Shown piece after piece: positions 1 through 5,869 of a DNA stretch of 5,881 nucleotides. The stretch comes from Acidobacteriaceae bacterium (GTDB lineage Bacteria; Acidobacteriota; Terriglobia; Terriglobales; Acidobacteriaceae): positions 8,150-14,030 of the forward strand of contig PMWR01000139.1 of the NCBI GenBank assembly GCA_003166055.1, given 5' to 3'. Numbering within the stretch: position 1 is the first letter of the stretch; every line of letters starts with the position of its first letter. The notes below the pieces were generated by a model. It was given only the letters and a program-made list of their open reading frames with translations, had not been told where the DNA came from and did no database searches. The position numbers and the translations under genes are program-made.

Positions 1-236
1 CCCGGAACCAGGCTATTAAGGCCTAGAGAATCGTCAGGCCGTTTGATCTCGACCACGGTCTCAGCCTTGTATCTGCGCGTTGCGACAAAACAGTAGACGA
101 CTCCCAATAGAAGGAACGCCAACGACATCCAGAGGATGGTTAGTCGTCTGCGGTGAAGGAACTTCAAGAGATCACCGAGCGTCAGGAGCCTGCCCTCGCC
201 CGCTTTTCCTTGGTCAATTGTCTGCTTTGGTTCCAT
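1..236 (-). CDS. Wzz/GumC-like polysaccharide chain-length protein, N-terminal part (cut by window edge)
   Basis: An open frame starts at ATG 236 and runs off the left edge after 78 complete codons. The protein begins MEPKQTIDQG; a basic stretch (FLHRRR, residues about 26-31) leads into a hydrophobic segment at about 33-51 (TILWMSLAFLLLGVVYCFVA), then RRYKAETVVEIKRPD. A short cytoplasmic N-terminus, one membrane helix near residue 40, and a 'YKAE..VEI' strand just after it are the usual start of the Wzz domain in polysaccharide co-polymerases. These proteins set polymer length in Wzy-dependent assembly at the inner membrane; larger members carry a C-terminal tyrosine kinase. Whether this one does cannot be seen. 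The nearby ATG at 240 is out of frame and stops after eight codons. A GGGGA lies 4 nt before the chosen start. It is the last gene in transcription order, behind a 328-nt leader. Confidence 0.82.
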   Translation of the reverse strand, partial: MEPKQTIDQGKAGEGRLLTLGDLLKFLHRRRLTILWMSLAFLLLGVVYCFVATRRYKAETVVEIKRPDDSLGLNSLVP

Positions 237-375
237 CCATTCCCCAATATTTCTAGATTTCGTTTCGTGCTGGTTATGGTAAACCTAATGACCACAAGCC
301 TGAAATGACACCAACCCGTGATGCCAGCCACGCTGGGGCGAACGTCCTCTGAAAACCTTCGATTACATCTACTGA

Positions 376-405
376 ATTGTACACGGTCCGGAAGGCCGGA
401 GCCAA
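376..405 (-). promoter_or_regulatory. Possible sigma-70-type promoter for the Wzz-like gene
   Basis: On the minus strand TTGGCT (405-400) is followed after 18 nt by TACAAT (381-376). The -10 hexamer matches the consensus at five of six bases, the -35 at four of six. The spacer contains a dyad TCCGG-AAGG-CCGGA (387-400) that could bind a regulator. The start codon at 236 would leave an untranslated leader of about 130 nt. A match this good arises by chance often enough that the call is weak. Confidence 0.28.
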
Positions 406-470
406 GCAATGCTTCCTCTCGATGCCGACTCGCGCAAATGTCCCAGGATCACTGAATGAATGGACCAAGA

Positions 471-525
471 AGCGGGTCAGCGCCTGTAATGCAAGATAAA
501 TCCGATCTCGCTCTCTTGACCCGCT
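471..525. repeat. Inverted repeat with 9-bp perfect arms
   Basis: AGCGGGTCA (471-479) is the exact reverse complement of TGACCCGCT (517-525), with 37 nt between the arms; a G-T wobble would extend it by one pair. It lies in the interval downstream of the hydrolase stop and upstream of the Wzz-like gene. In RNA it would form a long-loop hairpin with no following U-run, so it is not a standard terminator. It may be a regulator site or mRNA structure, or a chance match. Confidence 0.4.
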
Positions 526-564
526 CGAATCGAATGCGCGCATCCTTCCAGAATCCGAATTTCA

Positions 565-1656
565 TCATCGTGAAAGCGCGGCACTCACGGCATAATATGC
601 CGGCTTTTCACGTAGATCCGCATCAAGCAGCCCTGGACGGTGGGGCGCTCCATCGGGTCTTCCGTACCTCGGAAGAGTCTTCTCCGCCCAGTCGTACCAG
701 TTATTTTTGTCGGTGTAGCTCCAAAATGCGATTACCGTGGGACTTGCAATCCGGGTCATCAGATCCAGGTACCGTTTGTATACATCCGCGACCATTTGAT
801 CTCTGCGCTCTATATTAAGCGGAAGCTGTGAATCGTTGACGTCCAGTTCCGTGATCTGGACTTCCAGCCCCAGGGACCGAACCTCGCCGATGAACCGCTC
901 CATGTTCGAAGTGGCCATAGTCTTTTCCGCAAACAGGTGCGATTCGATTCCAAGTCCGTGGATCGGCACACCGGCAGACTTGAGTCTTCGAAGCTGGGCC
1001 AGCAATGCGTCACGATTCTGCTGGTCGCCGGGATCATCCGATTCGACATAGTTCTGGTTCCAGATCAGGCGTGCGTGCGGGTCTGCGCTCGCGGCGGTGT
1101 GAAATGCAATATCGATATACTCCGGGCCAATCAAATCTACCCACGGATGCGCTGCGAGCAAATCGGGTCGCTTATCCCAAACGTTCAGCGGTTCGTTGAG
1201 CACATCCCAGGAGTGGATCTTTCCCGCATAGCGTCGCACAACCGTGTTTATGTGCTCTTCCAGAAGAGCCCGTGCGTTGCTGCGTGTTGCGTAATCCATC
1301 ACCCATTTCGGTGTGCCGTAGTCGGGCCAGGCGAGGTTGTGCCCACGAACCTGCAGTCGATTCTGCTGTGCCCAAACCATGAACTTGTCGGGGATATCAA
1401 AGTTGTACACTCCCGGCGCCGTGTGCACGGCGTCCCACTTGAGTTCATTTGGAAACGTCAAAATCCCAAAGTCGCTAAGAACTCGCGCGACCAGTGGCTT
1501 AGCATAGGCAAGCGCTGAGTAGGGCATTTCTGTGCCCACGAGCCATGGAGCGCAATGCGCTCTGTCTTGGAGTCCGACCGGATTTCGGATTGGAGCGCAC
1601 TTGGCTGCCGCTGCCAACGCTAACGATGCATCGAAAAGAAACTGTCGACGGTCCAT
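565..1656 (-). CDS. Tat-exported glycoside hydrolase family 10 (endo-beta-1,4-xylanase-like)
   Basis: The protein is 363 aa from the start chosen here. It opens MDRRQFLF, a twin-arginine signal (Arg3-Arg4), followed by the hydrophobic SLALAAAA. Lys before Cys20 argues against a lipobox. The rest is one GH10 barrel: NELKWD at 70-75, RGHNLAW at 104-110, WDVLNEP at 150-156 with the acid/base Glu155, ESHL at 238-241, ITELD at 268-272 with the nucleophile Glu270, and WSYTDKNNW at 312-320. GH10 enzymes cut internal beta-1,4 links of xylan-like polymers with retention. Here the setting (phosphotransferase upstream, Wzz-like gene downstream) suggests a periplasmic enzyme that trims or releases the exported polysaccharide. 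Oddly, the usual His after RGHxLxW is Pro111, the 'HxQ' loop is replaced by PDYGT, and the usual Gln two residues before His240 is Glu238. The family call is firm; the substrate is not known. Confidence 0.93.
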   Translation of the reverse strand: MDRRQFLFDASLALAAAAKCAPIRNPVGLQDRAHCAPWLVGTEMPYSALAYAKPLVARVLSDFGILTFPNELKWDAVHTAPGVYNFDIPDKFMVWAQQNRLQVRGHNLAWPDYGTPKWVMDYATRSNARALLEEHINTVVRRYAGKIHSWDVLNEPLNVWDKRPDLLAAHPWVDLIGPEYIDIAFHTAASADPHARLIWNQNYVESDDPGDQQNRDALLAQLRRLKSAGVPIHGLGIESHLFAEKTMATSNMERFIGEVRSLGLEVQITELDVNDSQLPLNIERRDQMVADVYKRYLDLMTRIASPTVIAFWSYTDKNNWYDWAEKTLPRYGRPDGAPHRPGLLDADLREKPAYYAVSAALSR

Positions 1657-1662
1657 TATCAG

Positions 1663-1669
1663 TCCCTCC
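1663..1669 (-). promoter_or_regulatory. Shine-Dalgarno that decides the start of the GH10 gene
   Basis: GGAGGGA (1669-1663) stands 6 nt before ATG 1656. The longer frame opens at ATG 1683, nine codons further up, and has no such motif before it. Starting at 1656 also puts the twin-arginine motif at residues 3-4, as expected for a Tat signal. Both facts favour 1656. Confidence 0.8.
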
Positions 1670-1740
1670 GTGTGTGTGGACATGAGCTAACGAGTTTCTG
1701 GATTGATGCGGCGCGAACACCTTTTCGAGTTTACGCCAAC

Positions 1741-1754
1741 TGGCCCGCGGGCCA
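1741..1754. repeat. 14-bp perfect palindrome after the phosphotransferase stop
   Basis: TGGCCCGCGGGCCA reads the same on both strands. It begins 11 nt past the last base of the phosphotransferase TAG stop and lies 85 nt before the hydrolase start. In RNA it can fold as a 5-bp GC-rich stem with a CGCG loop, but no U-run follows on the minus strand, so a factor-independent terminator is unlikely. It may be an operator for a dimeric regulator or an mRNA 3'-end structure that lowers expression of the downstream hydrolase. Confidence 0.5.
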
Positions 1755-1764
1755 AAGCAGCAAT

Positions 1765-3204
1765 CTATATGCCTCTTACAGCAAAGATGACCGTATGAAG
1801 CAGAATCGCGAGATCAAGGAAGAAGCCGCGGTTCCGGATGTAGTACATATCATACTGGATGTTTTCGTGGATATGGAAGGCGCGGTCCGCACTGAGTTGC
1901 CAAAGGCCAGTAATGCCCGGGATCACTTCGAGTCTTTGGCGTTGAAAGCTGTTGTACTGGTCCACCAGGAATGGCATCTCCGGCCGAGGTCCAACCAGCG
2001 ACATATCGCCTGCGAGGACGTTGATGAGCTGAGGCAGCTCGTCAAGGCTCACCTTGCGGAGCAACCTGCCAACCCTGGTGATGCGTTCATCCATAGGAGT
2101 CGCCGGAGAGACTTCATAGATGGGGACGTTGTGGTACATCGACCGAAATTTCCACATCTGAAAGCGAACTCCCCGCTTTCCGACTCTCTCCTGTTTGAAA
2201 AATGCACCTCCCGGCGATTCCAGAGAAATCAGAATGACCATAACCAGCAGGAGGGGGCTCAAGAGAACCAGCAGAATTGCAGCGGCGCAGAAATCGAATA
2301 CCCGCTTCACCGCGTCATAGAGAGTCTTGGCTTGCGGAGCATCGATGCACATAATGAAGAGCCCATCAACGTCGACGGTCTCCATCCTGTCGTTGATCGG
2401 CATGGATCGATCCGAAAGGACTGCGACTCGGACATGAGCCTCCTGCGCAGCATCAAGAGCCATTTCAAACTTCTCTTGCGACAGACTCGGAACAGCAACG
2501 ATCAGCAGTTCACAGCGGTGTTCCACCAGAAGAGCACGGGTTATCGGTCCCTTTGCAACCGACCCGACCTCAGTCCTTCGGTATCCGAGCCCAGGTACCC
2601 GCTGTCCGCTAAGCGACGGATTGTCATCGACGACCAGAATGGGGATCCACCCAAGCTTCGGCGATGACCAGAGCGCCGAAAGGAGACGTCGACCCGTACC
2701 CCCCGCACCGTAGACAATCGTCCGCTGAACCCCGACGCCGCGGGTGTGCATCCACTTGATGCATCGAATGACAAATTGCTTCTGAACAACCTGGCAGAGA
2801 GGTAAGACGACAAGTGCGCAAGCAAGCACAGATCGAGAGATCGCAACCCCCAAAAGGAGGCTCAGTGGAATCAGCAAGCACCATGCCTGGGTGGATGCCC
2901 TTAGAGATCGCTCTGTTTCCCGTATCTTTAACAGACTGATGCCGCCACGATAAGCGCCGTCCGCTCTCAGCAGAAGCAGAAGAAGAACCGCGACAAGCAT
3001 CGCAATCCTCTCCTGGTCCAATGATGGATGCGAGAGAAGGATGCTTCCTTTGAAACGCCAAGCACCCAGTAGGTACGACAAATTCATTGCAAAGGCAGCC
3101 GTTGCGAAATCGGCTGTCATTTCAATTGCGGTCAGTACAACGCGAATCGCAAGGGATGACCGCGATGGCTGTCCGGTATTTCTATCTGATTTGGTGGAAG
3201 CCAT
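1765..3204 (-). CDS. Polyprenyl-phosphate hexose-1-phosphate transferase (WcaJ/GumD type)
   Basis: This 479-aa integral inner-membrane enzyme starts a polysaccharide repeat unit by moving hexose-1-phosphate (often glucose) from a UDP-sugar to undecaprenyl phosphate. Four hydrophobic segments lie near residues 33-49, 68-79, 107-122 and 125-140. A Rossmann-like middle domain follows with YGAGGTGRRLL at 165-175. The C-terminal sugar-transferase domain begins KRVFDF (300-305), has a membrane segment at about 306-327, then KQERVGKRG (337-345), KFRSM (352-356), the catalytic-type pair Asp388-Glu389 in SLDELPQL, GDMSLVGPRPE (399-409), PGITGLWQ (429-436) and YDMYYIRN (451-458). Length and motif order are normal for the full-length family, and all key motifs are intact. 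The sugar specificity cannot be read from sequence. No Shine-Dalgarno stands close to ATG 3204; AAGGAG lies 32 nt upstream, and the frame is closed by TAA at 3243. Confidence 0.95.
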   Translation of the reverse strand: MASTKSDRNTGQPSRSSLAIRVVLTAIEMTADFATAAFAMNLSYLLGAWRFKGSILLSHPSLDQERIAMLVAVLLLLLLRADGAYRGGISLLKIRETERSLRASTQAWCLLIPLSLLLGVAISRSVLACALVVLPLCQVVQKQFVIRCIKWMHTRGVGVQRTIVYGAGGTGRRLLSALWSSPKLGWIPILVVDDNPSLSGQRVPGLGYRRTEVGSVAKGPITRALLVEHRCELLIVAVPSLSQEKFEMALDAAQEAHVRVAVLSDRSMPINDRMETVDVDGLFIMCIDAPQAKTLYDAVKRVFDFCAAAILLVLLSPLLLVMVILISLESPGGAFFKQERVGKRGVRFQMWKFRSMYHNVPIYEVSPATPMDERITRVGRLLRKVSLDELPQLINVLAGDMSLVGPRPEMPFLVDQYNSFQRQRLEVIPGITGLWQLSADRAFHIHENIQYDMYYIRNRGFFLDLAILLHTVIFAVRGI

Positions 3205-3454
3205 AGCGCCAGTGGGGGGAACAGACCGTTCCAGCTCTCCTTACGATGATATGAATCATAAAGCAACCGCTTCGGTTTAAGATACTATCGACCAACCACA
3301 CGCATTGCGAAGGGCGATCGGAAGTGAGCATGAGGCAGCCGCTTTCAAACACGCTCCATTGTTTCTTAGCAAGACTTTTAGGAATACATCCCGGTGACAC
3401 GCCATGCTTCCTGGTCCATTTGCGGACGGAAAGAGCCGCTGGCGCACACTCAAT
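3205..3454. other. Non-coding interval upstream of the phosphotransferase gene
   Basis: This 250-nt gap contains no recognisable gene; the short minus-strand frames crossing it overlap flanking genes out of frame. Near the phosphotransferase start are three small dyads: GGAAC/GTTCC (3218-3232), ATGAT/ATCAT (3246-3259) and AACCG/CGGTT (3265-3277). I saw no strong promoter pair; TATGAT- and TATCAT-like hexamers occur at about 3250-3262 on the minus strand but lack a good -35 partner. The gap's size hints at a control region or loss of a gene, and neither can be shown. Confidence 0.4.
3218..3232 (-). repeat. Small inverted repeat between AAGGAG and the phosphotransferase start
   Basis: GGAAC (3218-3222) and GTTCC (3228-3232) form a dyad with 5 nt between the arms. 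In the minus-strand RNA it would be a 5-bp hairpin lying between AAGGAG (3242-3237) and ATG 3204. It could shorten the effective distance from the ribosome site to the start codon or act as an operator. An in-frame CTG at 3234 is a less likely alternative start, only 2 nt after AAGGAG. Confidence 0.3.
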
Positions 3455-4672
3455 TCATTTCCGCGACGCCGCACTAAGAGCCAATTGATAGATCCCTTTC
3501 AGATTGCTGTAGACTACTTCGCTTGAGTAGGATCGCTCAAACTCATCTCTTGAGAACCTGCGCAGCTTAGCAAGTGCTGTTCCTGTCGATGGAAACGCCG
3601 CAAGCTTAGCTGCCAGATCCGCGGAATCACCCGCTCTGAAAAGCATTCCGGTTCTTCCGTCTGTCACGATAGTCGAGATCGGACCGAGGTCCGAGGCGAG
3701 GATAGGTGTTCCTTTGGAGAAGGCTTCTATGACCACCCGGCTCAGTCCTTCATACCAAATCGACGGAAAAACAAGGGCAGCCGCTCCAGCCATCTCCGCT
3801 CGCACCCTCTCCGCGGATACCTGTCCAAGGAATTCAATGTTTGGCAACCCGACGGCCATTGCTCTCAGGTTCATTTCGTCCGGGCCGGTGCCAACAATCT
3901 TGAGTTTCCGGGATGTCTTTGCAGTTTTCCAGGCCCGTAAGAGTACCGCAGCACCTTTCTCCTCGGATAAGCGCCCGACGAACAGAAAATCGTCATTGTG
4001 GCCCGATCCGACTCCGGTATCCTCGACGCTGTTGGGCTTAACGACAATTCGCTCTGCCGGAAACCCGCCGGCCACGAATTTGTCTCGCATGAACGGCGTA
4101 AGCGCGATGTAGTAGTCGACCAGGCTGCGCCAGGTGCCAAGAATTCTATGTGCTGTAATCATCGCAACGACCGACCCGGTCTGGGCGCGGCTGCCCCGAT
4201 AGCATTTGTGGATCAAGGCCGGCCAAGGTATGGCCTTTCCCAGGCAGTCCTCACAGATCTTTCCTTCTCTCAGGAAGGTCGCGGCCGGGCATAGCAATCT
4301 GTAGTTGTGGAGGGTCTGTACCACCGGAATTCCCTCAGACCGTGCCGCGTAGTAGATGGATGGTGAGACGAGCGGGAAGAAGTTATGGACCGACATCAAT
4401 TCGATCTTGTTCTTTGATATAAGCTGGCGCACGGCTGCGTGATCCGTTCTGCTCCACACGGAACGAATTCCGATGGACCAAGGCTTCGCGCTCTTGATCA
4501 GACGATTGTCCTGAGCGTATACGACAACATTATGCCCGTGCTTTCGCAGCAGTTCCACCTCGGTGGCGCAAGCCTCGTCCTCGCCTCCGGCGAACGCATA
4601 TCGATTGTGCACAACCAGAATGTTCATGCCGGCAGAGTTGTCAACCTTAGGAGCTCCGTTAAACAGTACCAT
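3455..4672 (-). CDS. Glycosyltransferase family 4 (GT-B fold) of exopolysaccharide synthesis
   Basis: This 405-aa retaining glycosyltransferase adds a sugar from a nucleotide donor to the lipid-linked repeat unit on the cytoplasmic side. The N-terminal domain has MNILVVHNRYAFAGGEDE at 16-33, a signature of one GT4 branch common in polysaccharide clusters. CEDC (140-143) plus Cys157 in HKCYRGS form the cysteine cluster seen in the same branch. The C-terminal donor domain has FVGRLSEEKG (231-240), VGTGP (260-264) and the EX7E motif Glu308-Glu316 within FPSIWYEGLSRVVIEAF. All key residues are present. The first ATG (4672) lies 6 nt after the upstream glycosyltransferase stop; ATG 4627 (Met16) gives the typical family start, and neither has a good Shine-Dalgarno, so the true start may be 4627. 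Donor, acceptor and linkage are unknown. Confidence 0.92.
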   Translation of the reverse strand: MVLFNGAPKVDNSAGMNILVVHNRYAFAGGEDEACATEVELLRKHGHNVVVYAQDNRLIKSAKPWSIGIRSVWSRTDHAAVRQLISKNKIELMSVHNFFPLVSPSIYYAARSEGIPVVQTLHNYRLLCPAATFLREGKICEDCLGKAIPWPALIHKCYRGSRAQTGSVVAMITAHRILGTWRSLVDYYIALTPFMRDKFVAGGFPAERIVVKPNSVEDTGVGSGHNDDFLFVGRLSEEKGAAVLLRAWKTAKTSRKLKIVGTGPDEMNLRAMAVGLPNIEFLGQVSAERVRAEMAGAAALVFPSIWYEGLSRVVIEAFSKGTPILASDLGPISTIVTDGRTGMLFRAGDSADLAAKLAAFPSTGTALAKLRRFSRDEFERSYSSEVVYSNLKGIYQLALSAASRK

Positions 4673-4678
4673 CGATCA

Positions 4679-5869
4679 TCATCCGCAGGCATCCTCGAGC
4701 GCTCTCAGGATCAGATCCTTCATGTGCATCGAGCCGATCGGCTTAACAGTTTCGATTGCCTTCGCGCGCATGGTATTCCAGGTTTCCCGGCTGCAGTCGA
4801 GCGCCCGGCTCAAAGCCTCGAAAACCTCATCCGAGTGATCAGGCCGGAACCTCCAACCGTTTTGCCCCTCAGCGACAAGGTCTTCGACTGCCTGACTATA
4901 GACACTTCCCAGGACGGGCAGGCCGGCAATCATTGCTTCGTTGACGACAAGCCCCCATTCATCCGCAAGTGCAGGGAGGGTGAAGATGTCCGCCCTGTGA
5001 TAGTGGGCCGGGAGTTCACGATAGGGGACCTCGTCGAGCAAATTCAAGGCGTAATTGGCCGGACGCTTCCATGATTCGACTGTCTCCCTCAACGGGCCTG
5101 TGCCGACAAGAGTCCAGGAGATTTCCCTGTCAGGATGCAGGCTGCACCACTTTGAAAGCTGTTCGTGAAACTGGGCAAGCCCCTTCCGCTCAATCAACTG
5201 GCCCGTATAGAGCAGCTTGCAAACACGATCGTCGGCGCGAACAGACGGTCCGGCAAAAAGGTCGTTGTCTGTAGCCTGGGGAACCACATGAATTCTCCGC
5301 CGCGGGTATCCGAGGCCCTCAATATAAGCCGCTCCACTGGATCCATTCACCAGCACACCATCGGCGACCTTGAGGATCAGGCGACGAACCAGCTTCCGCA
5401 AAGCACCTCTGTACTTCTCGGTGACCAATGAAATGGTTGCCCACACCAGGAGCTTTGTTCGGGGAAAGAGACATTTGTATAGGGCGGCCTGGACTGTCCT
5501 CAATCCAAACTCACTGGCGATAATCGCATCCGGACGGTAGGAGCGCAGTTGGAAGACAGTGTCGTATGGAAAGTGGATTGTCCTGTCTTCCTGAAAGCCG
5601 TTTCCATGCACATCGCGGGAGGACCAGGAAAGACTTCGCTGCACGGTCACGTCAAGGGCGCCCCAGTTCGCATTCCAACGCCGGTTGGATTCCATCTGGA
5701 CGGAAACGAAAATCCGGAGGGCTCCGACTGAGCCCATCAGCAGTTCCAGAACCTTGATGCGGTAGGGCGGAAGAAAGTTTGTGAGAAGCGCAATCTTTCC
5801 CTTAAACTCCGCGGCCGCCCGAAGTCCTGAGTTGGGACTACCTGATACATCATCAATTGATTCAGCCAT
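4679..5869 (-). CDS. Glycosyltransferase family 4, first gene of the pair
   Basis: This 396-aa GT-B enzyme begins with a polar 24-residue lead before the first strand KIALLTNFLPPYR (25-37), which is typical of GT4 enzymes acting on lipid-linked sugars. The linker and donor domain show VNGSSGAAYI (174-183), VVPQATD (195-201), YTGQLIERKGL (221-231), VGTGP (255-259) and the signature LADEWGLVVNEAMIAGLPV (301-319). In the EX7E motif the first acid is Asp303 rather than Glu, with Glu304 next to it and Glu311 as the second; I recall this variant from other members, so activity is likely retained. Its stop (4681-4679) is followed by the next glycosyltransferase after 6 nt, so the two are co-transcribed and probably act in sequence on the same repeat unit. 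Upstream sequence for judging the start is only 12 nt. Donor and linkage are unknown. Confidence 0.92.
   Translation of the reverse strand: MAESIDDVSGSPNSGLRAAAEFKGKIALLTNFLPPYRIKVLELLMGSVGALRIFVSVQMESNRRWNANWGALDVTVQRSLSWSSRDVHGNGFQEDRTIHFPYDTVFQLRSYRPDAIIASEFGLRTVQAALYKCLFPRTKLLVWATISLVTEKYRGALRKLVRRLILKVADGVLVNGSSGAAYIEGLGYPRRRIHVVPQATDNDLFAGPSVRADDRVCKLLYTGQLIERKGLAQFHEQLSKWCSLHPDREISWTLVGTGPLRETVESWKRPANYALNLLDEVPYRELPAHYHRADIFTLPALADEWGLVVNEAMIAGLPVLGSVYSQAVEDLVAEGQNGWRFRPDHSDEVFEALSRALDCSRETWNTMRAKAIETVKPIGSMHMKDLILRALEDACG

Larger units (their letters stand above)
237..564. other. Non-coding interval between the GH10 gene and the Wzz-like gene
   Basis: This 328-nt stretch holds no convincing gene. 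An 89-codon minus-strand frame (543-274) opens 22 nt after the hydrolase stop, but its GGAAGG abuts the ATG with no spacer and the product resembles nothing I know. What can be seen is a 10-bp perfect palindrome at 534-543 (ATGCGCGCAT), a longer inverted repeat at 471-525, a short dyad TCCGG/CCGGA at 387-400, and a possible promoter at 376-405. The size and the dyads suggest that the Wzz-like gene has its own control region, but this is inference. No hairpin followed by a T-run, which would mark a terminator for the hydrolase, was found. Confidence 0.5.

Noticed and set aside
182..409. A 75-codon minus-strand frame overlapping the start of the Wzz-like gene
   Set aside because: It runs out of frame into the Wzz-like coding region, whose frame has the clear membrane helix and Wzz pattern.
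274..543. An 89-codon minus-strand frame between the GH10 and Wzz-like genes
   Set aside because: GGAAGG touches the ATG with no spacer, the product resembles no family I know, and it overlaps the candidate promoter. A small unknown gene is not fully excluded.
937..1518. A 193-codon plus-strand open frame opposite the GH10 gene
   Set aside because: The opposite strand encodes the conserved GH10 core over the same bases; this frame is an antisense shadow.
1672..2667. A 331-codon plus-strand open frame opposite the phosphotransferase gene
   Set aside because: It lies entirely antisense to a gene whose minus-strand product carries every expected motif; its own product shows no recognisable domain and looks like low-complexity antisense translation.
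3219..3231. GAAC-N5-GTTC as a LexA-like operator
   Set aside because: The known LexA form of this dyad has a 4-nt centre; the 5-nt spacing here and the unrelated gene context make it unlikely.
3265..3277. AACCG-CTT-CGGTT hairpin as a terminator
   Set aside because: The stem is only 5 bp, no T-run follows on the minus strand, and no plus-strand gene ends nearby.
4439..5074. A 211-codon plus-strand open frame across the two glycosyltransferase genes
   Set aside because: It spans the junction of two firmly identified minus-strand genes and has no recognisable family features.
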